From NCBI GenBank assembly GCA_016793875.1, contig JAEULG010000117.1:1-56849 (forward strand): a DNA stretch of 56,849 bases, written 5' to 3'. Source of the DNA: Rhodospirillales bacterium (GTDB lineage: Bacteria; Pseudomonadota; Alphaproteobacteria; Rhodospirillales; Defluviicoccaceae). The translations under genes and the position numbers were made by a program. Under the pieces are notes generated by a model that did not search any database, had not been told where the DNA came from, and worked only from the letters and a program-made list of their open reading frames with translations. Shown here in pieces: positions 36,422 to 45,469 of this stretch (position 1 is the stretch's first letter; each line of letters opens with the position of its first letter).

Positions 36422-38428
36422 ATGGGAGTGACAGTGGACGGTTCTACCGAACATTACCGGAGCACGGTCATGAAGGGAGTGAGGCCCGCACGGATGCCAC
36501 CGGCAAACCAGCCGTGCATCGACAACGACCTCGACCTGACGATTGCCGAAGCCGCCTCATGGCTTCGCCAACAGCAAGACGATGACGGCCACTGGGTGTT
36601 CGAACTTGAGGCGGATGCGACGATTCCGTCCGAGTACATTCTCCTCCACAACTACCTCGACGAAATCGACGACGCGCTGCACCAGCAGATCGCAGCCTAT
36701 CTGCGCCGGACCCAGGGGCCGCACGGCGGCTGGTCGCTCTACCTTGGCGGCGACTTCGACCTGAGCGCGACGGTCAAGGCCTATTACGCGCTGAAGCTCA
36801 CCGGCGACGATCCGGACGAGCCGCATATGGTGCGCGCCCGGACGGCGGTGCTGGCGGCCGGCGGTGCGGCCAAAGCCAACGTCTTTACCCGCATCCAGCT
36901 GGCGCTGTTTCGCCAAGTGCCGTGGCGGGCGGTGCCATGGATCCGACCGGAAGCCATGCTGATGCCGAAGTGGATGTTCTTCCACATCGACAAGGTGTCG
37001 TACTGGTCGCGGACGGTGATGGTCCCGCTGTTCGTGCTGGCGGCGCTGAAGCCGCAGGCACGCAATCCGCGCGGCACCGGCATCCGCGAGCTATTCGTCG
37101 CCCCGCCGGAGGCCGTCGACGACTTTCAGAAGAATCCGACCGATAATCTTGCCGGCGATGCGTTTCTCGCCATCGACCGCATTGGACGCATCGTCGAGCC
37201 GCTGTTCTCCAAGCGCCTCGAGAAGCGGGCCATCGACAAGGCGATCGCCTTCGTCGAGGAGCGGATCAATGGTGAGGACGGCCTCGGCGGCATCTTCCCG
37301 GCGATGGCCTACGCACTGATGATGTTCGACGCGCTGGGCTATCCGCGCGATCATCCGCACGTCGTCGCCACGCATACGGCTATCGCCAAGCACGTCGTCA
37401 GGCGCAAGCAAGAGGCCTACTGCCAGCCGTGCCTGTCGCCGGTGTGGGATACGGGACTGGCGCTGCACGCGCTGCTGGAAGCCGGCGCAGCGGGCGACGA
37501 TACGGCGGTGCAGGCAGGATGCCGCTGGCTGACCGAGCGGCAGGTGCTCGATGTGCGTGGCGACTGGATCAGCGAAAGACCCGACGTCCGGCCCGGCGGC
37601 TGGCCATTCCAGTACCGCAACGCCCACTATCCCGACGTCGACGATACCGCGCTCGTGGCGATGGCGCTGCACCGGGCAAGCGAAACCGAGCACGCCCACG
37701 CGATCGAGCGGGCGCGGGAGTGGATTGTCGGCATGCAGAGCCGCAACGGCGGTTGGGGCGCTTTCGATGCCGACAACGAGCACTATGTGCTCAACAGCAT
37801 CCCATTCGCCGACCATGGTGCCCTGCTCGATCCGCCGACCGCCGATGTCACCGGCCGCTGTCTCGGGCTGCTCGCCCAGCTCGGTGCGCAGCGGGACGAC
37901 CCGGAGGTGACCCGCGCCCTCGCCTATCTGCGCGACCAGCAGGAACCGGACGGCTCCTGGTTCGGCCGCTGGGGTACAAACTACATCTACGGCACCTGGT
38001 CGGTGGTGGTAGCGCTGAATGCCATCGGCGAGGACCCGCAGGCGCCGTACATCCGCAAGGCCGTGGACTTCGTAAAGGGCAGGCAGCGGGACGACGGTGG
38101 CTGGGGCGAGGACTGTGCCAGCTACTGGCCGGAGCGGCGCACCGAGGTCAAGACCAGCACGCCGACACAGACGGCGTGGGCGGTGCTGGCGCTGATGGCA
38201 GCAGGTGAAGTGGACAGCGCCGAGGTACGGCGCGGCATCGACTATCTGCTGGCGGCTCCCCGCGACGGCGGCCAGTGGCATGAGGAGATGTACAACGCCG
38301 TTGGCTTCCCGCGCGTGTTCTACCTGAAGTACTACGGCTACAGCGCCTTCTTCCCGCTGTGGGCCCTGTCCCGCTACCGCAACCTGACGCGGAGCAACGA
38401 ACGCAAGACGCCGGCGTTCGGAATCTGA
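36422..38428 (+). CDS. shc: Squalene-hopene cyclase
   Basis: A 668-residue membrane-associated cyclase making hopene or hopanol from squalene. The catalytic DXDD box is at D405-D408 (DVDDTA). Several QW repeats are visible (QQQDDDGHWVFELEADA, QGPHGGWSLYLGG, QSRNGGWGAFDADN, QEPDGSWFGRWG, QRDDGGWGEDCASY). The C-terminal RVFYLKYYGYSAFFPLWAL is typical. Start ATG at 36422 is 46 bp after hpnE; an in-frame ATG 16 codons later is an alternative. Same operon as hpnCBDE. Confidence 0.96.
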   Translation: MGVTVDGSTEHYRSTVMKGVRPARMPPANQPCIDNDLDLTIAEAASWLRQQQDDDGHWVFELEADATIPSEYILLHNYLDEIDDALHQQIAAYLRRTQGPHGGWSLYLGGDFDLSATVKAYYALKLTGDDPDEPHMVRARTAVLAAGGAAKANVFTRIQLALFRQVPWRAVPWIRPEAMLMPKWMFFHIDKVSYWSRTVMVPLFVLAALKPQARNPRGTGIRELFVAPPEAVDDFQKNPTDNLAGDAFLAIDRIGRIVEPLFSKRLEKRAIDKAIAFVEERINGEDGLGGIFPAMAYALMMFDALGYPRDHPHVVATHTAIAKHVVRRKQEAYCQPCLSPVWDTGLALHALLEAGAAGDDTAVQAGCRWLTERQVLDVRGDWISERPDVRPGGWPFQYRNAHYPDVDDTALVAMALHRASETEHAHAIERAREWIVGMQSRNGGWGAFDADNEHYVLNSIPFADHGALLDPPTADVTGRCLGLLAQLGAQRDDPEVTRALAYLRDQQEPDGSWFGRWGTNYIYGTWSVVVALNAIGEDPQAPYIRKAVDFVKGRQRDDGGWGEDCASYWPERRTEVKTSTPTQTAWAVLALMAAGEVDSAEVRRGIDYLLAAPRDGGQWHEEMYNAVGFPRVFYLKYYGYSAFFPLWALSRYRNLTRSNERKTPAFGI

Positions 38429-38431
38429 CGC

Positions 38432-39151
38432 TTGGTAGCGGCGGGGGCCGCGAAGGTGACGGCCACCGGCATCGTCACCGGGCTGGAACGCGAGGCGCAA
38501 GGCCTCCGCTCCCTCCCCGTTGGTGAGCACCTGACGGTCGCCTGTTTTGGACCGGGACCGGCAGCGGCAGCACGTGCCGCCGCTTCGTTGCTGGCGCAGG
38601 GGTGTGGGGCGTTGGCAAGCTGCGGCTTTGCCGGCGGCCTCGACCCGGCGCTGCGGCCGGGTGATGTTGTGGTTGCCGAAGCCGTCGTGGCGGCCGATGG
38701 ATCAGCCTTCGCCACCGATAGCAATTGGCGGCAGGCTATGCTGTCGCGCCTGCGCAGGTCGGCGCCGCGCCGCCGCTGCGCCGGCGGCCGCATCGCCGGT
38801 CTTAGTCAGCCGCTGCTGACCGCCGCCGACAAGGCCGAATGCGCCAACCGGCTGTCCGCCTGCGCCGTCGATATGGAGAGCGCTGCCGTCGGTAAGGCAG
38901 CAGCGGCGGCCGGCGTGCCGTTACTGGTGGTGCGCGTCATCCTCGACCCCGCCGACCGGCCGATCCCCGCCTGGCTCGCCGGCACGCTGGGTGCGAGCGG
39001 CAAGCCGCTCCCCAGCCGCCTGCTGGCCGGGCTGGCGACGCACCCCGGGGATCTGCCAGCATTGCTGCGACTGGCCGGCGACGAGCGAAGGGCGCTCGCC
39101 GCCTTACGCGGCGTCGTCCTCGACGCGGGCCCGCGCCTTGCGCGGCCGTAA
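38432..39151 (+). CDS. hpnG: Adenosylhopane nucleosidase HpnG
   Basis: A 239-residue nucleoside-phosphorylase-family protein. It removes adenine from adenosylhopane to give ribosylhopane for C35 hopanoids. SCGFAGGLDPALRPGDVVVA and CAVDMESAAVGKAA match the purine nucleosidase fold. The TTG at 38432, 3 bp after shc, is the likely start; no ATG is in place. The last 48 bp overlap the 3' end of hpnH on the other strand. Confidence 0.9.
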   Translation: MVAAGAAKVTATGIVTGLEREAQGLRSLPVGEHLTVACFGPGPAAAARAAASLLAQGCGALASCGFAGGLDPALRPGDVVVAEAVVAADGSAFATDSNWRQAMLSRLRRSAPRRRCAGGRIAGLSQPLLTAADKAECANRLSACAVDMESAAVGKAAAAAGVPLLVVRVILDPADRPIPAWLAGTLGASGKPLPSRLLAGLATHPGDLPALLRLAGDERRALAALRGVVLDAGPRLARP

Positions 39152-40270
39152 GCGCTTCGGCTCCTCGGCGTCGATCGTCACCTTCTTCATCAGGCTCTCG
39201 AAGATGAATTCGGCCGGCCGCTGATTGTCGAGCTGGATGTCCGGCGCCATCGGCCCGTCGGTGCGAAAGCCGCGAAGTTTGACCATCAGCGCCTTCCACG
39301 GGCGACGCAGGGTATCCTCGACCGCGGTCCCTTCGTAGCCGCAATGCACCATGCAGTCGGCGCATTTCTCGTAGTTGCCGGTGCCGTAGCGTTCCCACTC
39401 GGTCGTCTCCATCAGCTCCTTGAAGCTGCGGGCGTAACCCTCGCCGAGCAGGTAGCAGGGGCGCTGCCAGCCGAAGATGTTGCGGGTCGGCGTGCCCCAC
39501 GGCGTGCACTGGTAGCTCTGATTGCCGGCGAGGAAGTCCATGTACAGCGCCGACTGGCTGAACCGCCACGGTGTCTTGCCGCGCAGCTTGAGAATGTCGC
39601 GGAAGAGTTGCTTGGTGCGGATACGGTTGAGGAAGTGCCGCTGCTCCGGCGCCCGCTCGTAGGCATACCCCGGCGCGGCGGTGATGCCTTCCACGTCGAG
39701 TTCGTCTGCGCAGAAATCAAAGAAGCGGGCGGCGTCCTCCGCCTTCATCGTGTTGAACAGGGTGCAGTTGATATTGACGCGGAACCCCGCCTCTCGCGCC
39801 TTGCGGATCGCAGCGACGGCGCGCTTGAAAGTGCCCGGCTGGTTGACCGCCTTGTCGTGGTGCTCCTCCAGCCCGTCCAGATGCACCGAAAAAGTTAGGT
39901 ACGGCGTCGGCTTGAACAGGTGCAGCTTCTTCTCCAGCAGCAGCCCGTTGGTGCACAGGTAGACGAACTTCTTCCGCGCGACGATACCGGCGACGATCTG
40001 GTCGATCTCCTTGTGCAGCAGCGGCTCGCCGCCCGGAATGGAGACCACCGGCGCGCCGCATTCGTCGACCGCGGAAAGGCACTGGGCCACGCTGAGGCGC
40101 CGATCAAGGATCGCATCCTCATAGTCGATCTTGCCACAGCCGGGGCATGCCAGATTGCACCGAAACAACGGCTCAAGCATCAGCACTAGCGGATACTTTT
40201 CCTCCCTCCTCAGCTTCTTGCCGAGGATGTAGGCGCCGACGCGCATCTGCTGAAGAGCAGGAACAGCCAC
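39104..40270 (-). CDS. hpnH: Adenosylhopane synthase HpnH (radical SAM)
   Basis: A 388-residue radical SAM enzyme adding the 5'-deoxyadenosyl group to diploptene, the first step of C35 hopanoid side-chain formation. The 4Fe-4S cysteines are C38, C42 and C45 (CNLACPGC). IPGGEPLLHKEI, YLCTNGLLL and FSVHLDGLEEHHD follow the radical SAM barrel. The C-terminal SPASM-like Cys region KCADCMVHCGYEG is present. It is 19 bp downstream of ispH on minus and converges with hpnG. Confidence 0.95.
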   Translation of the reverse strand: MAVPALQQMRVGAYILGKKLRREEKYPLVLMLEPLFRCNLACPGCGKIDYEDAILDRRLSVAQCLSAVDECGAPVVSIPGGEPLLHKEIDQIVAGIVARKKFVYLCTNGLLLEKKLHLFKPTPYLTFSVHLDGLEEHHDKAVNQPGTFKRAVAAIRKAREAGFRVNINCTLFNTMKAEDAARFFDFCADELDVEGITAAPGYAYERAPEQRHFLNRIRTKQLFRDILKLRGKTPWRFSQSALYMDFLAGNQSYQCTPWGTPTRNIFGWQRPCYLLGEGYARSFKELMETTEWERYGTGNYEKCADCMVHCGYEGTAVEDTLRRPWKALMVKLRGFRTDGPMAPDIQLDNQRPAEFIFESLMKKVTIDAEEPKRLRPRKARARVEDDAA

Positions 40271-40289
40271 GACTTTATTTCCCCCTGAT

Positions 40290-41255
40290 CTAGCTCGCGC
40301 CGACGGTACTTGCCGTCAGGTCGCGTGGCAGCTTGAACTGCATATGCTCCTCGACGCCAGCCAGCTCCTCTACCACCACGCGGCCGAAGTCGCCGAGGCG
40401 ATCAATCAGATCCTGGACCAGCTTCTCGGGGGCTGAGGCGCCGGCAGTGACGCCCACCGTCCGCACCCCCTCCAGCCATTGCGGATCGAGGCTGCGGGCG
40501 TCGTCGATCAGGTAGCTGGGCACTCCCAACTCCGCTCCGATCTCGCGCAGGCGGTTGGAGTTGGAGCTGTTGCGCGCACCGACGACGAGCAGCATGTCGA
40601 CCTGCGCCGCCAGGTCGCGCGCCGCCTGCTGGCGATTCTGGGTGGCGTAGCAGATGTCCTTGGACCCTGGACCGGTGATCGCCGGGAAGCGCTGTCGCAG
40701 CGCCTCGATGATGTCGCGGGTATCATCGACGCTGAGGGTGGTCTGGGTGACGTAGGCGATCTTCCCCGGGTCCCGCACGTCGACCTTTGCCACATCGGCG
40801 GTGTTGGAGACCAGATGAACGCCGCCCGGAATCCGCCCTTGCGTGCCTTCCACCTCGGGATGTCCGGCATGGCCGATCAGGATGACCTCGCGGCCCTTGC
40901 GCGCGTGATTGCGACCTTCCTTGTGAACCTTGGTCACCAGCGGGCAGGTGGCATCGATCACCGGCAGATTGCGTCGAACCGCCTCCTGCTCAACCTTGGT
41001 CGAGACGCCATGCGCACTGAAGATCGTCACCGCCCCTTCCGGGATCTCGTCGAGCTCTTCGACAAACACCGCACCCTGGGCGCGCAGCGACTCGACCACG
41101 TGCTTGTTGTGGACGATTTCGTGCCGGACATAGACCGGAGGGCCATAGAGCGCCAGTGCCCGTTCGACGATTTCGATCGCCCGCTCGACGCCCGCGCAAA
41201 ACCCACGCGGCTTCGCCAGCAGCACACGGAGCACCGGCTTTTCTTCCTGCAACAC
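40290..41255 (-). CDS. ispH: 4-hydroxy-3-methylbut-2-enyl diphosphate reductase
   Basis: Last step of the MEP pathway, giving IPP and DMAPP. The 321-residue form starts at GTG 41255, which has AAGGAGAG 8 nt upstream; an ATG 23 codons earlier gives an atypical N-terminus. The iron-sulphur cysteines are C20 ([11 protein letters not shown]), one in DATCPLV and one in [20 protein letters not shown] and SSNSNRL are conserved substrate-site segments. Same operon as hpnH, so precursor supply and hopanoid modification are linked. Confidence 0.95.
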   Translation of the reverse strand: MLQEEKPVLRVLLAKPRGFCAGVERAIEIVERALALYGPPVYVRHEIVHNKHVVESLRAQGAVFVEELDEIPEGAVTIFSAHGVSTKVEQEAVRRNLPVIDATCPLVTKVHKEGRNHARKGREVILIGHAGHPEVEGTQGRIPGGVHLVSNTADVAKVDVRDPGKIAYVTQTTLSVDDTRDIIEALRQRFPAITGPGSKDICYATQNRQQAARDLAAQVDMLLVVGARNSSNSNRLREIGAELGVPSYLIDDARSLDPQWLEGVRTVGVTAGASAPEKLVQDLIDRLGDFGRVVVEELAGVEEHMQFKLPRDLTASTVGAS

Positions 41256-41458
41256 GCTGATCGCTCTCCTTGCCAGCCACACCTTGACCGCATTGCACCA
41301 TAAGGTGCGTCGGATGCCCTGCAAATGCCGATTAGACCCTTATAATACTCGGGTATTCGGGCGTGACCTTTTCGCAACCACACTCCTTCCCCGCTTCGCG
41401 CACTGCCGGCTCACGCTCGTCTTGCAGTGCCAGCGGCGGTTCCGGCGCCGCAATCGGA

Positions 41459-41944
41459 TCAAAGACGTGTGGGATTGGGCGCGTCGCCATAAACCGTGCG
41501 TGGATCGAAGGTCTTCTCGTGCTCGACGAAACGCAGGCTGGGACCGCCCCCGGCCACCTCCACCGCCCGGTAAAAGCACGAACGATAGCCGACGTGGCAG
41601 CTTGCCGAACCCTCGATCGAGACGCGCAGCCAGACGGCATCCTGATCATCGTCGATACGCAGTTCGACGACCTTCTGCACCAGGCCGCTCGTCGCCCCTT
41701 TGTGCCAAAGGCAGGCACGGCTGCGAGACCAGTAGTGCGCTTCGCCGGTGGCGATCGTCAATCCCAGCGCCTCGGCATTCATGTAGCCCAGCATCAGCAC
41801 CTCGCCGGTCGCGGCATCGGTAGTGACGGCAGGGATCAGTCCGTCGGCATCGAATTTCGGCGCCAGTTCGTGGCCTTCCTCCACCTGTTCGACGCTGGTG
41901 CGCGGGGCGAAGGTTCCGGTCTGTGGGCCAGCTGCCATGATCAT
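41459..41944 (-). CDS. hisI: Phosphoribosyl-AMP cyclohydrolase
   Basis: Third step of histidine synthesis, opening the adenine ring of phosphoribosyl-AMP. The 161-residue monofunctional form shows [44 protein letters not shown] and the metal-site [11 protein letters not shown]. No PR-ATP pyrophosphatase domain is fused. AAAGGAG precedes two ATGs (41944 and 41938); either may be used. It stands apart from ispH and other his genes, divergent from rpmF. Confidence 0.94.
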   Translation of the reverse strand: MIMAAGPQTGTFAPRTSVEQVEEGHELAPKFDADGLIPAVTTDAATGEVLMLGYMNAEALGLTIATGEAHYWSRSRACLWHKGATSGLVQKVVELRIDDDQDAVWLRVSIEGSASCHVGYRSCFYRAVEVAGGGPSLRFVEHEKTFDPRTVYGDAPNPTRL

Positions 41945-42021
41945 GACACTCCTTTCGTGTCGTGGCGCGGCTCATATGCCATTCCAGCGACACATCGGCA
42001 AGCACACCCGCCGCTTTTGTG

Positions 42022-42050
42022 TTCACAAGACCGGGCCGATCGGCTAGAAA
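42022..42050 (+). promoter_or_regulatory. Candidate promoter of rpmF
   Basis: TTCACA (42022-42027) and TAGAAA (42045-42050) are 17 bp apart, 60 bp upstream of the rpmF ATG. It is a moderate match to the housekeeping consensus. Confidence 0.45.
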
Positions 42051-42060
42051 TGCCGCTCCA

Positions 42061-42079
42061 CGCCGCCTTCCGGGCGGCG
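42061..42079 (+). promoter_or_regulatory. Leader hairpin of rpmF
   Basis: A perfect 7-bp CGCCGCC/GGCGGCG stem with loop TTCCG lies right after the candidate -10, 31 nt before the rpmF start. It may stabilise the leader or take part in control; not proven. Confidence 0.4.
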
Positions 42080-42110
42080 TACCCTTGTTGTATTCCCGAA
42101 GGGACGAGTC

Positions 42111-42287
42111 ATGGCGGTTCCAAAGAAGAAAACGTCGCCTTCGCGGCGCAACATGCGGCGCTCGCACCACGCGCTGAAGGCTCCGGCATACGTCGAAGAC
42201 AAGGATTCGGGGGAACTCCGGCGCCCGCATCACATCGACCTCGCCACCGGCATGTATCGCGGCAAGCAGATCCTGGAGCCGAAGTAA
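42111..42287 (+). CDS. rpmF: 50S ribosomal protein L32
   Basis: A 58-residue ribosomal protein: [20 protein letters not shown] at the N-terminus, then [34 protein letters not shown]. Size and N-terminus match alphaproteobacterial L32, which lacks the zinc cysteines, as here. AGGGACGAG precedes the ATG. No plsX or fabH follows, although rpmF-plsX-fabH is the frequent order in proteobacteria. Confidence 0.95.
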   Translation: MAVPKKKTSPSRRNMRRSHHALKAPAYVEDKDSGELRRPHHIDLATGMYRGKQILEPK

Positions 42288-42598
42288 GCCTCCTTCGCCC
42301 GGCGCGGGATGGAGAGCCGCCCGCGCGCCCGCCCCGAGGTGGTGGCGATCAAGAATCCGGACGGATCAATGCCTTGAGTTCCGGGCGTGCAGGCGTTCAG
42401 CCCGGCAAAGTTGGCTGATAGCGCAAAAGACGTAGTGCGCTGCCGCACGCCGCAGGTACCCCGCACCGCCCAGCCGCCCGGGTAAACATCACATCAACGG
42501 CCTTGAAAGCACCGGGAGCTGGACGGCCCGGCCGCCTTTGTTGCGGCTTGCCGGCAGTTCGACCTGATGCGCAAAGCCCTTGCTGCGGAGCCCCCGGA
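42288..42598. other. Intergenic region between rpmF and the HpnM-type gene
   Basis: No gene is supported. A short frame beginning ATG at about 42309 ends after roughly 20 codons and has no good ribosome binding site. Two plus- and minus-strand 3' ends meet here, and no strong terminator hairpin is seen. Confidence 0.45.
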
Positions 42599-43201
42599 TC
42601 AGGGTGCCCGCAACTCGGCAGCCTTTTGATCCAGCACCTCGGCCAGCTTATCGGGACCGCCCGAGCGCAGCACCTGACTGTACTCGGACCGGCGGACCGC
42701 CAGCTCGCTGATCGATTTATCAAGCAGGACATCCACGATCCGCCAGCGGCCGTCGGTTTCGGTCATGACGTAGGTAATGGGCACCGCCGGGTCCTTCGGG
42801 CGATTGAGCCGGGTATCGACGAAGACCGAGTCTCGCGGTCCCGCGCGCTCGCCCAGCGTCTCGAAGCTCTCGCCGGTCCAGGCGTTGAAGCGCGCTGCGT
42901 AGGTGGTGATGCTGAGCTTGGTGAACGCATCGGTAAGGCGCTGCCGTTCGGCATCGCTCGCCTGCGCCCAATAGGACCCGGCAGCAGCGGCGATCATCCG
43001 CTGAAAGTCGAAACTCTCCTCCAGAATCGGCTGCAGGGTGCGATAGCGGCCATCCATGCCAAGCTGATCGGCCTCTTTCATCGTTGCCAGCAGCTTTTCG
43101 TGGAGAGCCTCGACGACGGCCACCGGCGCGGATGCTGCCGACGCAACCGAGGACACCGCAAAAACGGCGATAAATAAGATGATGGCCCGCAGTATCCGCA
43201 T
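42599..43201 (-). CDS. hpnM: HpnM-type MlaC/Ttg2D-family periplasmic protein
   Basis: A 200-residue exported protein (signal peptide MRILRAIILFIAVFAVSSVA, cleavage about residue 23). The body carries MKEADQLGMDGRYRTLQPIL, ITTYAARFNAWTGESFETLG, GRWRIVDVLLDKSISELAVR and SEYSQVLRSGG. The phrase of SISELAVRRSEY is what I associate with HpnM, the hopanoid-linked branch of the MlaC family. The ATG at 43201 gives a clean signal; an earlier ATG at 43216 has no ribosome site. It lies outside the hpn operons but within 4 kb. Symbol is tentative. Confidence 0.75.
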   Translation of the reverse strand: MRILRAIILFIAVFAVSSVASAASAPVAVVEALHEKLLATMKEADQLGMDGRYRTLQPILEESFDFQRMIAAAAGSYWAQASDAERQRLTDAFTKLSITTYAARFNAWTGESFETLGERAGPRDSVFVDTRLNRPKDPAVPITYVMTETDGRWRIVDVLLDKSISELAVRRSEYSQVLRSGGPDKLAEVLDQKAAELRAP

Positions 43202-43622
43202 TGTCGTTCCACGCATTGGCAGGATTACGGCGGCACACTAAGCAGGCCCGCCGCCTTCGGCAAGCCGGCCGTGCCCGCAACCTCGGACGGGCGAGCCTAT
43301 CGTGCGCCGGCCGGCCCTGCCCCGCGTTCAGGTGGAGCGAATGCAGCCGCGACGCCTGCGGTCAAACGGAGAGGTTGCCGCAAACCCGGGAAACCCTACA
43401 TAGCGTAACACGAAAATCGCTCCCACCCCGCCCTGGGTGTGGCAAATCCGACACAAGATGGGTTCGTACCTGCCCCGGCCTCCATACCCGGCGGGAACCG
43501 GGACATCGACAGAGCGTTGGCGAGCGATACGGGCCACCGACCGCGAGTCGGTGCGCTGTCGATTGCAAAAGCGCGGCCTCGGGGGCAACCCGGGCCGGCA
43601 AACGAGCTGAAGGGTACTGCAG
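43202..43622. other. Divergent intergenic region before the hybrid kinase
   Basis: About 420 bp without a supported gene. It must hold the promoters for the HpnM-type gene (minus) and the kinase (plus). No strong consensus pair is evident, and no tRNA fold is present despite a GGTTCGTACC stretch near 43460. Confidence 0.45.
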
Positions 43623-45422
43623 TTGGATACGATGGACACCGCCCTTCTGGATCTCATCCCCATCGGAATTTGTTGGTGCGCGCCCGACGGCGCGGTGCTG
43701 CGTGGGAATCGACGGGCGGCCGAACTGTGGGGGACCGTGCCGGCTGACGTGCGCCTGTTCGATGCGGAAGGAACCTTGATTCCGCCGGAGATGAACCCGT
43801 TGCTCGTGACGTTGTGCACCGGCCGGCCGGTTCGGGACCGGCGCATCACCATCGAACGCGCCGATGGCAACCGCGCGACGGTTCTCATTACCTGCGAGTC
43901 GCTGTTCGACGAAGCCGGAAGGGTTTCCGGATCGGTGAACTTCTTTCAGGACATTACCCCGCTGGTAAAGGCCGAGCGGACGCTCCAGAGCCGCGAACAG
44001 TACCTCTACGACCTGCTGGAGGCGCTGCCCGCCGCCGTCTACACGACCGATGCTGCCGGGAAAATCACGTACTACAACGAGGCTGCAGTAGACCTCGCGG
44101 GAAGACGGCCGGAAATCGGCGAGGACTTGCGGAGTATCGCCCGACCGGCGCGTCAGTCCGAACCGGCACTGACTATGGCGATGCGGGAAAAGCGCCCGAT
44201 CCGCGCAGCCGACGAGATCGTCGAACGGGCCGACGGCACCTGCGTGCCAGTACTGAGCAACCCGACGCCGTTGTTCGATGCACAGGACAACCTCATTGGC
44301 GCCGTCGACATGCTAATCGACGTCACCGAGCGCAACGAGGCCGATGAGGACCTGCGGGTCTTGCTGTGCGAACTCAACCATCGCGTCAAGAATACGCTTG
44401 CCTCGGTACAGGCGATTGCAAACCAGACACTTCGCCGGTCGAGGGGTCCCGGTGAGTTCGTCACCAGCTTCAGCGGCCGGGTCCAGGCACTGTCTCGAGC
44501 CCACGCGCTGCTGACGGAAACGACATGGCGGGGCGCCGAGATCGCCGCCCTGATCCGCGACCAAGTGCTGCCGGGGGGCTCCACCGACAACCGCGTTCAC
44601 TGCTCCGGCCCCTCGCTGACGCTGGAGCCGCAGGCGGCCCTGCACGTCGCGCTGGTGTTGCACGAGCTCGCCACCAATGCCCGCCGCTACGGCGCCCTAT
44701 CGGTACCCGGTGGCCGGCTTTCGGTGAACTGGGTCCTGCGCAGTGCGGGCGAGCGCGCCCTGCTCCTGCACTGGCAGGAGAGCGGCGGGCCGAGGGTCAC
44801 CGTGCCCGCAGCGCCAGGGTTCGGCACCACCCTGATCGAGCAAAGCCTGCACGCGCACGGTGGTGAGGCCTGCATCCGCTATGCCGCCAATGGCGTCATC
44901 TGTGAGATACGGCTACCGCTGCCGCATCCGAACCGCCGGCAGGCCGTGCGGTCGTGCGGCGCACCCCGGACAGAGCCCGGTTGGGGCACTGCCGATACAA
45001 GCGGTACAAAGCTGACGGGTGTTCTCCACGGTCGCCGCATCCTCATCATCGAAGACGAGCCAGTGGTATCGATGGATGTGGTTGCGAGCCTGCAGGAAGC
45101 CGGTTGCATCGTCATCGGGCCGGCAGGAACCGTCGCGGAAGCATGGCGTCTGATCGAAAGCGCCGTTTTCGATGCTGCCCTGCTCGATGCCAACCTTTCG
45201 GGCGAGCCGGTCGACGCGCTGGCGGCGGCACTGACCGCCCGCAACACTCCGTTCGCCTTCGTCACCGGCTATGGCCGCGAGGGCCTACCCGCAGCGTTCG
45301 GGCGAGCGCCGGTCCTGTCCAAGCCTTTCAGTCCGCAGCAGCTCATCGAAACCGCGGGCGCCCTGCTCCCCCGGCCCGCGCGCCTTGCCGCCTTGCCGTC
45401 CGGCCGCATCAACTCCCGCTGA
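43623..45422 (+). CDS. Hybrid PAS-PAS-HWE histidine kinase with C-terminal receiver
   Basis: A 599-residue soluble signalling protein. PAS 1 spans about 5-112, PAS 2 about 128-238 (LLEALPAAVYTTDAAGKITY). The HWE/HisKA_2 core has H253 (ELNHRVKNTLASVQAI), HELATNARRYG and the box HWQESGGP at about 383-390. A C-terminal receiver (about 470-585) has EDEP at 477-480, phospho-acceptor D522 (LLDANLSGE) and the SKPF lysine. The TTG at 43623 is preferred because GAAGGG lies 8 nt upstream; an ATG three codons later is too far. No output domain, so its receiver may be a phosphate sink or self-regulator. Confidence 0.9.
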   Translation: MDTMDTALLDLIPIGICWCAPDGAVLRGNRRAAELWGTVPADVRLFDAEGTLIPPEMNPLLVTLCTGRPVRDRRITIERADGNRATVLITCESLFDEAGRVSGSVNFFQDITPLVKAERTLQSREQYLYDLLEALPAAVYTTDAAGKITYYNEAAVDLAGRRPEIGEDLRSIARPARQSEPALTMAMREKRPIRAADEIVERADGTCVPVLSNPTPLFDAQDNLIGAVDMLIDVTERNEADEDLRVLLCELNHRVKNTLASVQAIANQTLRRSRGPGEFVTSFSGRVQALSRAHALLTETTWRGAEIAALIRDQVLPGGSTDNRVHCSGPSLTLEPQAALHVALVLHELATNARRYGALSVPGGRLSVNWVLRSAGERALLLHWQESGGPRVTVPAAPGFGTTLIEQSLHAHGGEACIRYAANGVICEIRLPLPHPNRRQAVRSCGAPRTEPGWGTADTSGTKLTGVLHGRRILIIEDEPVVSMDVVASLQEAGCIVIGPAGTVAEAWRLIESAVFDAALLDANLSGEPVDALAAALTARNTPFAFVTGYGREGLPAAFGRAPVLSKPFSPQQLIETAGALLPRPARLAALPSGRINSR

Positions 45423-45469
45423 CGGGCGCCCCAAGCTGCGAGCGCCCCGGGAGGGCTCCCCCCGCCCGG

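Noticed and set aside
43440..43610. Possible tRNA near GGTTCGTACC
   Set aside because: No acceptor, D-arm and anticodon stems can be paired around it, and no CCA-side helix forms.
45423..45469. GC-rich terminator between the hybrid kinase and panE genes
   Set aside because: Only short imperfect stems (GGGA/TCCC) and no T tract; not good enough to call.
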